Source of the DNA: Cytophagales bacterium
GTDB taxonomy: Bacteria; Bacteroidota; Bacteroidia; Cytophagales; Cyclobacteriaceae
Assembly (NCBI GenBank): GCA_022360015.1
Contig: JAKSDQ010000126.1
Location: 1-64,000, forward strand
Direction: 5' to 3'
DNA: 64,000 bases
Shown here in pieces: positions 17,094-25,702 of this stretch. A model generated the notes under the pieces. It saw nothing but the letters and a program-made list of their open reading frames with translations. It searched no databases and was not told the DNA's origin. The translations under genes and the position numbers were made by a program. Each line of letters starts with the position of its first letter. The first letter of the stretch is position 1.

Positions 17094-19403
17094 ATGGTAA
17101 TGAAACCCTATCTATTAAAATATTTGTTTTTAATGCAAGGCATTCTGTGTTCCATAATGCCTGCACTAGCTCAGCAAAAGGTAAACGGAGTCGTTTTTGA
17201 CAAGCAAACCGGCGAACCTTTGGCAGGTGCGGAGGTGGTTACGCCTGGAATCACCTATGGGACTGTGACTAATTCCCTGGGTAAATTCACCCTTGACCTG
17301 CCGGACCATACATCCAAATTGGAAATCCGGTACATCGGTTATCAAACAGTAGAAATTTTTGACTTTAGTGAAGTAATCGAAGTAGGCCTGGAAGCATCGA
17401 CCAGTTCGCTGGAACAGGTAATCGTTTCTGCCAACCGGGAAAAAGAGCTGCGATCGGAAGTGCCGGCTGCTATATCGACAATTTCATCAAAAGTAATGGA
17501 AGAAACCGCACCTAATACATTAGATCAGGTACTCAATAAAATACCGGGTGTATTTGTCGCGGACCTGGCCAATGAACAACATATGACCAGTATCAGGCAG
17601 CCTATTTCCACCAAAGGACTATTCCTTTTTTTGGAAGACGGGCTACCCACCAGGCCTACCGGCGTATTTAACCACAATGCCATGAACGAGCTGAATCAGG
17701 GCGCCATTCGCAGCATTGAAATAATCCGTGGGCCCGCGTCATCTACCTACGGTGCAGAAGCGATTGGTGGTGTAATTAATGTAATTACGCAGGGCCCGTC
17801 ACTTAATCTTAGCGGAAGAGTAGCCGTACGGGCGAACAGTAACGGACTTGCCAGAACGGACTTCAGGGTAGGCAATACCCTTGGAAAAACCGGGGTATTC
17901 GTTGGCGGTTATTATGCCAGAAGAAGGGATGGATTTTTCGAACATAGCGATATGGACAAGTATGCGGCCACGGTTAAAGTCACTCACGCACTTTCTTCAA
18001 AAACCGATCTGAATTTCTCCCTGACCTATGCCGACCTGGATACAGACATGACCGGAAGCCTGGACAGTACTGCATTTTTTGGACAAGACCTGACCAGCAT
18101 CCAAACGTTTACCAAGCGAACAGTAAGTGCTTTACGGATTCAATCCACCCTTAACCACGATTGGGCTCGCGCCGGCAGCACTACTGCCAGAATATTCTTC
18201 CGGGATAATGCCATTGGGCAAATTCCTTCTTTTCGCATACGAACGGACCGCGATACAGGCATTATCTCAGGAACAATGAACGAACGTACGTTCACAAGTG
18301 TTGGTGGAATCGTCCAACATACCTACCAGTTACCGGACATGAATGCGAAAATAACCGGCGGTATTTCGGCCGACCGCAGCCCTACGAATTTTTTTGAAGA
18401 TTACATCCTCGTTACCCAAAATGAACAAGGGATCAATGTTGGATTTGTAGCACCTGATTCAGCCCTAACCAACAATGAGATCATACTGACAAACCTGGGT
18501 ACTTATGCGACTTTTCAGATTTCTCCGGTAGAAAAACTAAGGCTCTCAGCTTCTTTGCGTTATGACCGTTTCAACTATAAGCACAGGAACTTCCTCCCCC
18601 CCTCCTCCTTTTCAGGCTCGCCAAATGCTACCAACACGTTTGATGCTTTTACCCCAAAAATCGGACTGACCTACGATTTTGGTAAAAACCGCGGGGTTTA
18701 TGCCAATTTCGCACAGGGTTTCGTCCCTCCGCAGGTAGGCGAGCTGTACCGTGGTGTACAGATACCCGTGCTCGACCCCTCTGTCTATAATAACTATGAA
18801 GCCGGAGGCTGGTATTCTTTTACCATCGACGATCAGATCCAGGGTTACGCCAATGCCGCTTTTTACACAGTAAATGGCACCAATCAGATTATTAGCGTAC
18901 AGTTGGATGACGGGACACACGAAAATCAAAATGCCGGTGAAACCCGCTCGCAAGGGATTGAATATATGCTCAATCTGACCTATGCCAGCCAAATTCAGTT
19001 CAGGTGGAGCGGCACTTTCGCGCGGCATGAGTTCATCGACTATGTAGAAAACGGCACAGAATTCAATGGCAATGAAATGGCGCAGGGCGCCAATGTGCAG
19101 TTCAACTGGGAGGTAACCTATCGCCCGGTTTTTGCCAAGGGCCTGCGCCTGTCTCTGGAGAATCAATACCTGGGCCCTTACTGGACAGATAACGGAAATA
19201 CCCAGGAATATGAAGGTTTCAGCCTGTTGAACCTCAGAACAGGATACAGGTATAAAGGATTTGATTTGTCTGTCAGCATCCTGAATCTGACCGATGAACT
19301 CTGGTCGCCAAGGGTCAACGCTTCAAGATTCGGTACTACTTTCATACCTGGCATTCCAAGAACCTATCAAATTGGCCTCGCCTACAATTTCAATAACAAT
19401 TAA
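17094..19403 (+). CDS. TonB-dependent receptor (siderophore/metal type)
   Basis: A TonB-dependent outer-membrane receptor of about 769 residues. I place the start at 17094 or 17100 (MVMKPYLLKYLFLMQGILC), because this puts the signal peptide ending PALAQQ at the N-terminus; a longer in-frame start at 17019 exists. A carboxypeptidase-regulatory-like domain (VNGVVFDKQTGEPLAGAEV) precedes the plug (EVPAAISTISSKVMEE through IEIIRGPASSTYGAEAIGGV) and a barrel of normal size ending YQIGLAYNF. The size and plug are of the classic siderophore/cobalamin receptor type, not SusC. The adjacent PepSY protein supports iron or other metal-chelate uptake. No riboswitch signature was seen upstream. Confidence 0.9.
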   Translation: MVMKPYLLKYLFLMQGILCSIMPALAQQKVNGVVFDKQTGEPLAGAEVVTPGITYGTVTNSLGKFTLDLPDHTSKLEIRYIGYQTVEIFDFSEVIEVGLEASTSSLEQVIVSANREKELRSEVPAAISTISSKVMEETAPNTLDQVLNKIPGVFVADLANEQHMTSIRQPISTKGLFLFLEDGLPTRPTGVFNHNAMNELNQGAIRSIEIIRGPASSTYGAEAIGGVINVITQGPSLNLSGRVAVRANSNGLARTDFRVGNTLGKTGVFVGGYYARRRDGFFEHSDMDKYAATVKVTHALSSKTDLNFSLTYADLDTDMTGSLDSTAFFGQDLTSIQTFTKRTVSALRIQSTLNHDWARAGSTTARIFFRDNAIGQIPSFRIRTDRDTGIISGTMNERTFTSVGGIVQHTYQLPDMNAKITGGISADRSPTNFFEDYILVTQNEQGINVGFVAPDSALTNNEIILTNLGTYATFQISPVEKLRLSASLRYDRFNYKHRNFLPPSSFSGSPNATNTFDAFTPKIGLTYDFGKNRGVYANFAQGFVPPQVGELYRGVQIPVLDPSVYNNYEAGGWYSFTIDDQIQGYANAAFYTVNGTNQIISVQLDDGTHENQNAGETRSQGIEYMLNLTYASQIQFRWSGTFARHEFIDYVENGTEFNGNEMAQGANVQFNWEVTYRPVFAKGLRLSLENQYLGPYWTDNGNTQEYEGFSLLNLRTGYRYKGFDLSVSILNLTDELWSPRVNASRFGTTFIPGIPRTYQIGLAYNFNNN

Positions 19404-19414
19404 TAGCCAAACAA

Positions 19415-20662
19415 ATGGGAACTAAAGCACATAACTGGATATGGAAGTGGCACTTTATCGGAGGATTGGTATCGTTTCCCGTCATTTTCATCCTGGCATT
19501 GACAGGCATCATTTATCTTTTTAAGGACAATTATGAAAAACCTATTTATCGATCCGTCAAGGAGGTTTCTGTCGGTGAACAGCCAATTTCTTACCAGGAT
19601 CAATTAGAAACCGCCTCAAAGCAATGGGGCCGCAGGCCCACAGCCATGGTGGTACCTCACTATCCGGATCAGGCTACTGAGTTTGTGCGGGGAAGGTTTT
19701 CCAATAAATCAAGCCTTTATGTCAATCCTTACACAGGAGATGTCACCGGTAGCATTACCATCAAAGAGACAGATATGTACAAGGTGCGCAAGTTGCATGG
19801 AGAGCTACTTATGGGAAGTTTTGGCACCAAGCTGGTAGAGTTGGTCGGTAGCTGGATGGTCGTACTGATCTTAACGGGGCTGTTTCTGTTCTGCCCAAGG
19901 AAATGGAAGGACGTCAAAAAATTGTGGACGATCAGAATTCATGGCTCGAGAAGGACGATGTACCGGGATATGCATATGGTCTCCGGGTTTTGGTTTTCGT
20001 TTATCCTACTGGTTATTCTGGCGGGAGGACTTCCCTGGACGGATGTATTCGGAGACATGTTTAAGTGGGTACAAAAACAAACCAACACCGGTTACCCTGC
20101 TACATGGCAGGCCAGAGGTTTAACCTCGAACGTTATTGAAGACGCGCCTGTTCCGCTGGACGTGATGGTAGCGAAAGCCCGGGAACTGGACCTTCCCGGC
20201 GAGGTAACTATTACCTTGCCGCAATCAGAAAAGGGAGTATTCAGTATATCCAACATGAACAGCAAGGATTTATCTTCACAAGTCATGATACACTTCGACC
20301 AGTATTCAGGTCATCGGTTGTTGGCACATCAATGGGAAGATGTGGGCGTATTGATGCGAGGGAGAATGTGGGCTATGGCTTTCCATCAGGGTGAATTTGG
20401 GCTTTGGAACTGGTTGCTTGTGATGGTTACAGCCATAGCATTGATGTCATTAAGCCTGTTTGCCATCGTTTCTTACTTTATGCGAAAAAAGCCAGGGTCA
20501 TGGGGGTTGCCCAACAGCAACAGCTACAAGGTTACCACAGGAATGTATTTCCTGGTAGTTTCGCTCGGTGTCTTGCTTCCTGTGTTTGGGATTAGCATTT
20601 TGCTTATCTGGTTATATGAGCAGATAAGACGGGTTAGGTTGCGTAGACTTCAGGAAATATAG
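19415..20662 (+). CDS. PepSY-associated transmembrane protein (putative ferric-chelate reductase type)
   Basis: A 415-residue inner-membrane protein with the PepSY_TM layout. There is a first helix with the WKWHFIGGLVSFPVIFILALTG motif, a PepSY-like periplasmic region, a pair of helices near 140-195 (LHGELLMG ... RDMHMVSGFWFSFILLV), a second PepSY-like stretch near 255-300, and C-terminal helices. Conserved His residues in the helices (WHFIGG, KLHGE, DMHMVSGFW) are the presumed haem ligands in this family, which is linked to reduction of ferric siderophores. It starts 11 bases after the TonB receptor stop and so is an operon partner. It ends with TAG at 20660-20662, so TAG is a normal stop in this genome. 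Confidence 0.88.
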   Translation: MGTKAHNWIWKWHFIGGLVSFPVIFILALTGIIYLFKDNYEKPIYRSVKEVSVGEQPISYQDQLETASKQWGRRPTAMVVPHYPDQATEFVRGRFSNKSSLYVNPYTGDVTGSITIKETDMYKVRKLHGELLMGSFGTKLVELVGSWMVVLILTGLFLFCPRKWKDVKKLWTIRIHGSRRTMYRDMHMVSGFWFSFILLVILAGGLPWTDVFGDMFKWVQKQTNTGYPATWQARGLTSNVIEDAPVPLDVMVAKARELDLPGEVTITLPQSEKGVFSISNMNSKDLSSQVMIHFDQYSGHRLLAHQWEDVGVLMRGRMWAMAFHQGEFGLWNWLLVMVTAIALMSLSLFAIVSYFMRKKPGSWGLPNSNSYKVTTGMYFLVVSLGVLLPVFGISILLIWLYEQIRRVRLRRLQEI

Positions 20663-20669
20663 ATGTTCA

Positions 20670-20715
20670 GCCCCCAATACTGAGAAGAAAAAGGCACGGG
20701 CAAGGTATTGGGGGC
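20670..20715 (+). terminator. Hairpin after the TonB/PepSY operon
   Basis: GCCCCCAATAC (20670-20680) and GTATTGGGGGC (20705-20715) form a perfect 11-bp stem with a 24-base loop, 7 bases after the PepSY stop and before the convergent DUF3472 gene. No clear U-tract follows, so it may terminate inefficiently or protect the 3' end of mRNA. The outer stem GCCCCCAA/TTGGGGGC is shared with the hairpin at 39599-39649. Confidence 0.55.
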
Positions 20716-20805
20716 GTTAATAAAAATGTCGTCAGATTAATCTGCTTTTTTTTATTAAAGTGTAGATAACAAATTTTCTGCCCACCAAGGAAGGGAGGAG
20801 GGTTG

Positions 20806-22176
20806 TCATTTGGCCTTTCCATGCTTAGAGGTTTCCAGCTCAGAAAAATCTATATTCGGTGCAATATTATTGGCTGCCCTTCGATGATTACTATCCATGG
20901 CCGTAGTTTCATCGAAGAAGCCACAGTTTTTCATAAAGAAAACGTTTCCTTCCGCCCCACCCGAATAATCCAGACGTGCTCCTTTTCTTGCCGTAGCATC
21001 AGCCGTGAAGCTGGCTTTTGTCAGTTCATGCCAGTTGCCTTGCTTATCGTATGCCCATTGATTTGAATATTTTCCTGTTCTGGAGATAAATCCGGTTTCG
21101 GTTTTGAAGTTTTCCAGAAAGGAATGCAGCCGTGTGAGATAGGTATCGGTATAAGGTCTTCTGAAGCATGCAATCAGTTGCCATTTATTTTCTTCCGGCG
21201 CATAAAAGTAAGCTATGAAATCCGTTGAATTGTTTTCAGAGGGTTCACCCTTCAATAAAAACCTGTAAGTGGTTCCCGCTTTCCAGTTAAAAACCTTATA
21301 GCTCTGCCCTCCCGACCCCTCATTTCCAAACTCCCCGGTGGTAACCCCCTGCCCCTTGTCCAGGAGTATAATTTTGTAGTCATCCGGAATTTCGTTGGGA
21401 TCCTGGGTTTCATAAGGACTCCAAACGGAAAAAAGCACCCTTCTTTCAGATTCTGAGTTTACCTGCATACCAAAATACCCTTCCGAAAAGCCGTTAGCCA
21501 TGAAAAATGAGCCTGTTACATCTTCGTTCTCTTCTACGGTAATTTCATTGTAGAACCAAACAATTTCCTTGTTCAGGGGCGTTTCATAACTTAGATGCAC
21601 CGATGGCCCCCTTCGTCCAAAATAAAAATCATCTTTTACGCAGGTGACTTCACCCTGTGTAGCCGGCCCTCCAATGAGCACTGCTTTCACATTACCTACA
21701 CTGGATGAAGATTTCTTTACCCCTTGAATTTCAATGTAATGATAACCCGGCTTTTCTATATGGAACTCCCCTATTTCAACGTTTTCATAGGCTGTGTTAA
21801 TTATTTGCTTTTCCTTGCTTTCTTTGCCCACCGTCACTTTGATCACGGATTTTCCGTCAGGGGACTTCATGTTCAATCCCACAAAGATTTTTCCTGCCGC
21901 ACTGGTTTTGAACCAGGTTCGGATCACGCTATCGAGGTCTGTCCAGTTGTGAACGCCGTCTGCAGAGATCATGTGTTCATTTTGTGCGAGATCACTCACT
22001 ACCCAACTGTTACCTCCTGACGGAATGTGATAGGAGAAATCAAGTTTTTTATTGTTATCCTGCTTCATATCTCCCCGATTTAAAAACTCACCTGAACCGC
22101 ACGAAGAAGTAATACCCCCCAAAAGAAAAAAGAAAAAAACGCTTGCTATTTTTAACCGGTGAATTGGCATCATCAT
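20806..22176 (-). CDS. DUF5077/DUF3472 lipoprotein
   Basis: A 456-residue lipoprotein (signal peptide ending ITSSC, Cys near 26). The N-terminal half (about 45-165, SYHIPSGGNSWVVSDL through HYIEIQGVKK) matches the DUF5077 pattern, a carbohydrate-binding-like beta-sandwich. The second half (about 180-375, SVHLSYETPLNKEIVWFYNEITV through IACFRRPYTDTYLTRLHSFLENF) matches DUF3472. These proteins are common accessory members of PULs, with no established catalytic role. It is the last gene of the minus-strand PUL that starts with the GH109-type enzyme at 31770. It is likely surface or periplasmic. Confidence 0.8.
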   Translation of the reverse strand: MMMPIHRLKIASVFFFFLLGGITSSCGSGEFLNRGDMKQDNNKKLDFSYHIPSGGNSWVVSDLAQNEHMISADGVHNWTDLDSVIRTWFKTSAAGKIFVGLNMKSPDGKSVIKVTVGKESKEKQIINTAYENVEIGEFHIEKPGYHYIEIQGVKKSSSSVGNVKAVLIGGPATQGEVTCVKDDFYFGRRGPSVHLSYETPLNKEIVWFYNEITVEENEDVTGSFFMANGFSEGYFGMQVNSESERRVLFSVWSPYETQDPNEIPDDYKIILLDKGQGVTTGEFGNEGSGGQSYKVFNWKAGTTYRFLLKGEPSENNSTDFIAYFYAPEENKWQLIACFRRPYTDTYLTRLHSFLENFKTETGFISRTGKYSNQWAYDKQGNWHELTKASFTADATARKGARLDYSGGAEGNVFFMKNCGFFDETTAMDSNHRRAANNIAPNIDFSELETSKHGKAK

Positions 22177-22262
22177 GATATTTTTTTTAGCAACTGACCC
22201 GGTTTTTTATGGATCGCCGATTTACTGTTCCTCAATTGATTTTCCTTACTTCTTTTAAAATT

Positions 22263-25200
22263 TCAATTTTCAGTAGAGAATAATTGATGTTTATCATTGT
22301 TGTTGCCGATAAATACTTTTTTCTTCAAACCCGACTGCAGCAAAAGTGCCCCTCTCACATCCTTATCAGCATAAAACCCGGTTTTTGTGTTGTCAACGTA
22401 TTCAAAAGTACCTCCTGAAATACCTTTGAGAAAGATACCGGTCCCGGCATCTGACCTGGTAGTCTCTACCTCCGGCTGATGGTTATTGCCGGCCATTAAC
22501 AGATCATTTATGCCATCATTATCAAAATCCTCGTACAAAATAGTGTTTACAGGGGATAGCTGGGCATGATCCGGAAAAGGTGAAAACGCAAATCGCCCCC
22601 GGCCGTCATTTACAAAAACCCCTGATCTAAATTCCGTGGCTTCATAATGAAGGGAGGACTCGATGTTTGCTCCAAAAATTCCCTTGAGATCGGCATTGGC
22701 GAAATCAGCATATTTTTCAAACTTTTCTTTCAGAAAAGGCATTTGTTGGGATGTACACGATTTACCCCTCACCGGTACCTGACTCGCCCGGTAGTATTTA
22801 GCCAAAACAATATCTTCTATGCCATTGTCATCAAAATCGTGGGTGTAGATGTGAAAAGGTTTTTCTTCCGATGCGTGAAATTTATAATTCAATCCCAGGT
22901 TGCCTGCGATGAGGTCATGATCCCCGTCGCCGTCTATATCATCGATCAATAGTGCATTCCACCATCCTTTGGCTGAGGATAAGTCCTCATAACTTCCGAT
23001 ACCCGATAATCTGCCATTGTTGTTTGTTAAGATTTCAATGCCCATCCATTCACCGGCTATCACCAGATCCGTGTCACCGTCATTATCCATGTCCTTCCAA
23101 TGTGCGGTCGTTATCATGCCAGCCCTTTCCAACTGCGGAGCGTATGTTGCTGTCTGGTCTGCAAAATTTCCCTTTTCGTTAACCAAAAGATAGCTTTTAG
23201 GCGGATAAGGGTATTTTCCCGGAATTACCCGGCCTCCAACAAACAGATCCATGTCTCCGTCTTGATCATAGTCAGCGGCAGTAACTACGCCACCTGCCGT
23301 CCTAAGGTCAGGGAGTTGGGATGTTGACCGGAAAAAATCCCCTTTTCCATTATTGAGATAAAGCCTGTCCTGCAGTAAGGATGAGCCTTCCTCAAACTCA
23401 TAACTGCCACTTACCACATATAAATCCGGATCGCCATCCTTGTCACAATCGAAAAAGCAGGCCGCAACATCCTCAAAGGCTTTGTCTTTTTCAAAATCTT
23501 CTATCACCACAGTCCTGAAAGTGCCATCGTCCCGGGCAATAAAGAGTTGTCCCGGGAAGTTATGCGCCCCGCCAATGAAAATGTCTGCAAGTCCGTCATT
23601 GTTAATATCTGCTTTGGCCAGCGCAGGCCCCGTCTGGGAAAGTTTGTGCGGCAGGAGCAGTTGTTTTTCAAAATCATTGAATGGAAGTTCTCTGTGATAC
23701 ATATCGATGGGTTGCTGATTGAAAAGAACGCCCTTATTGGACTTTGCCGCTGTAAAAATCCTTGTTTGATGATCTTTATAATCAATTGTCAAAGTCTGAT
23801 TGGCCTTTACATTTTTTAAAATTTGATATTTCCCGTCAGGCCATATGATTTCTATACTATCCACCGCCTCCTCAATGCCAAGGCCAAAAGTCAATTTGTT
23901 CGAAACCGAAGATAGATAACCTCTTGTATTAATAAGCTCCCTGACCTGAGTTTTGTCAATACCCTCGTAAAGTTTTACCCTGGTTCCAACCCCGAAAATG
24001 TTTTTTTCACTTCCTCTGAATTGAAGCTGAAGATAGTTTTTCCCGGTTAACTCCCTGGCATTATTCCTTAAAATTGTGGCATTTTCATCAATGTTATTAA
24101 CCACCAGATCAAGATCACCATCGTTATCCAAATCGGCATAAACCGCTCCATTGGAAAATGTGGGCTTTTCGCTGGCCCACTCCAGGGTGGCATTGTCAAA
24201 TGTCAGATTACCTGTATTCCTGAAAAAATAGTTGGTTAGCTTTTGTTGTGGGAGTGTTTGCGTAAAATTGAAAAAATCCTTCTCGGTCAGGGAATTTTTA
24301 TGGGCTTTGATGTACGCATCGATTTTGTTGTTGGCATCCCTGTCTACTACATCCCTGTAAATACCATTGGTAACATACATGTCATTGTAGCCATCCAGAT
24401 CAAAATCTGCCAGCAGTACCGCCCAGCTCCAATCGGTCTTGGCAATACCCGAAAAGTAACCTATTTCACTAAAAGTGCCATTGCCATTGTTCAATTGGAG
24501 TACATTGTGCATGTACTGATGGTGGTGATCGTTTTTTACCATGTCATAAAACCTGTCAATAGGCATCATGGCCATGGTTGTTTTTGATCTGACATAATCC
24601 TCAGGGTTCATGTCCAGCACTACCAGATCGTTTAAACCGTCATTATTTATATCACCGATGTCACTTCCCATGCTGTAATAGGAAATGTGTTTAAAAAGTT
24701 CATTCCGGCCCTGGGAGAAGGTACCGTCATGGTTGTTTATGTAAGCAAAGTCCGGCCCGATAAAGTCATTGGAGACATATAAGTCCGGCCAACCGTCACC
24801 ATTCAGGTCACCTACCTGCGGATGCAATCCAAAGCCAAGGTCAGGTAGAATTCCGGCCTCTGTCGATACATCGGTGAAGTGGCCCTCGCCATTGTTTCGG
24901 TAGAGTTTATCACTGCCTTTAAACAAAAGCGTTTTAGGATCCTGTTGCACATTTTGTAACCGGAGCACTTTTGAAGACAATTCAAAATTAGCCGGTGCAT
25001 TGGCTATGTAGAGATCGAGATCGCCATCTTTGTCATAATCAAAAAAAGTAGCAGCGATAGATCGGTTGGGATCTGCCAGACCAAATGCTGACGCTCTCTC
25101 CGAAAATGTCAGATCACCGTTATTGATATACAGCATGTTGGCCAACCTCTTATCATCTTTGAACCAACCTGCCCGGCAAATATAGATGTCCGGAAAACCA

Positions 25201-25619
25201 TCATTGTTGACATCTGCAATAGCCACACCAGTATCAAATCCGACTCTTTTGGTGATACCAGCCCCCAACGTAATATCCTCGAACACAAAGTTTCCCTTAT
25301 TTAGAAATAACTTGTTGTGATAAATATTGGAGGTAAAGAAAAGATCAACGCGTCCATCGTTATTAAAATCTGCTGCCGCAACACCGCCTCCGATGTAAAT
25401 ATATAAGTATTTATAGTAATGCAATTTTTCAGATTCCGGAATCTTGTTTTCAAAAGTAACATGCGTGATATCTGCCGGAATTTCGGTAAAGAGCTTATCT
25501 GAAGGCAAATCATCTATGCTTTTGTTGCAAGACACAAGGCTTACCAGGATCAAAACCGGTGTTATGCTTAGATACGGAAAGCTTTCCAATGGAAAACAAT
25601 AATTGAACCTGGCAATCAC
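22263..25619 (-). CDS. Large VCBS/FG-GAP repeat lipoprotein with ASPIC/UnbV domain
   Basis: An 1118-residue lipoprotein (lipobox SLVSC, Cys31). Most of the chain is FG-GAP/VCBS repeats, beta-propeller blades with Ca-binding loops of the form DxNxDGxxD (AAADFNNDGRVDLF, AIADVNNDGFPDIY, DYDKDGDLDLYIAN and others), split into two propellers. Between them, near 535-625, lies an ASPIC/UnbV domain (NIFGVGTRVKLYEG through LTFGLGIEEAVDSIEIIWPDG). Such proteins accompany SusCD pairs in Cytophagales and are thought to bind polysaccharide at the surface. It lies between susD (25703) and the DUF3472 gene on the same strand. The GH109 gene heading the locus suggests an amino-sugar glycan, but the ligand is not proven. 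Confidence 0.88.
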   Translation of the reverse strand: MIARFNYCFPLESFPYLSITPVLILVSLVSCNKSIDDLPSDKLFTEIPADITHVTFENKIPESEKLHYYKYLYIYIGGGVAAADFNNDGRVDLFFTSNIYHNKLFLNKGNFVFEDITLGAGITKRVGFDTGVAIADVNNDGFPDIYICRAGWFKDDKRLANMLYINNGDLTFSERASAFGLADPNRSIAATFFDYDKDGDLDLYIANAPANFELSSKVLRLQNVQQDPKTLLFKGSDKLYRNNGEGHFTDVSTEAGILPDLGFGLHPQVGDLNGDGWPDLYVSNDFIGPDFAYINNHDGTFSQGRNELFKHISYYSMGSDIGDINNDGLNDLVVLDMNPEDYVRSKTTMAMMPIDRFYDMVKNDHHHQYMHNVLQLNNGNGTFSEIGYFSGIAKTDWSWAVLLADFDLDGYNDMYVTNGIYRDVVDRDANNKIDAYIKAHKNSLTEKDFFNFTQTLPQQKLTNYFFRNTGNLTFDNATLEWASEKPTFSNGAVYADLDNDGDLDLVVNNIDENATILRNNARELTGKNYLQLQFRGSEKNIFGVGTRVKLYEGIDKTQVRELINTRGYLSSVSNKLTFGLGIEEAVDSIEIIWPDGKYQILKNVKANQTLTIDYKDHQTRIFTAAKSNKGVLFNQQPIDMYHRELPFNDFEKQLLLPHKLSQTGPALAKADINNDGLADIFIGGAHNFPGQLFIARDDGTFRTVVIEDFEKDKAFEDVAACFFDCDKDGDPDLYVVSGSYEFEEGSSLLQDRLYLNNGKGDFFRSTSQLPDLRTAGGVVTAADYDQDGDMDLFVGGRVIPGKYPYPPKSYLLVNEKGNFADQTATYAPQLERAGMITTAHWKDMDNDGDTDLVIAGEWMGIEILTNNNGRLSGIGSYEDLSSAKGWWNALLIDDIDGDGDHDLIAGNLGLNYKFHASEEKPFHIYTHDFDDNGIEDIVLAKYYRASQVPVRGKSCTSQQMPFLKEKFEKYADFANADLKGIFGANIESSLHYEATEFRSGVFVNDGRGRFAFSPFPDHAQLSPVNTILYEDFDNDGINDLLMAGNNHQPEVETTRSDAGTGIFLKGISGGTFEYVDNTKTGFYADKDVRGALLLQSGLKKKVFIGNNNDKHQLFSTEN

Positions 25620-25665
25620 AGTGTATATTTTAAAGATGAATGTGGTTGGTTTTTATAATTAAAAT

Positions 25666-25691
25666 AAAGGATCTCCTTGGGGAGACCCTTT
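25666..25691 (-). terminator. Terminator-like hairpin between susD and the VCBS gene
   Basis: Read on the minus strand, AAAGGGTCTCC (25691-25681) pairs with GGAGATCCTTT (25676-25666) across a 4-base loop with one mismatch, followed by a T-rich run. It lies just after the susD stop and before the VCBS gene, so it may partly terminate transcription and lower expression of the two distal genes relative to susCD. Confidence 0.55.
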
Positions 25692-25702
25692 AAAGTATTA
25701 CT

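Noticed and set aside
23440-23819. Overlapping plus-strand frames opposite the VCBS/ASPIC gene
   Set aside because: They arise from the repetitive Asp/Asn/Gly-rich coding of the minus-strand gene and have no independent support.
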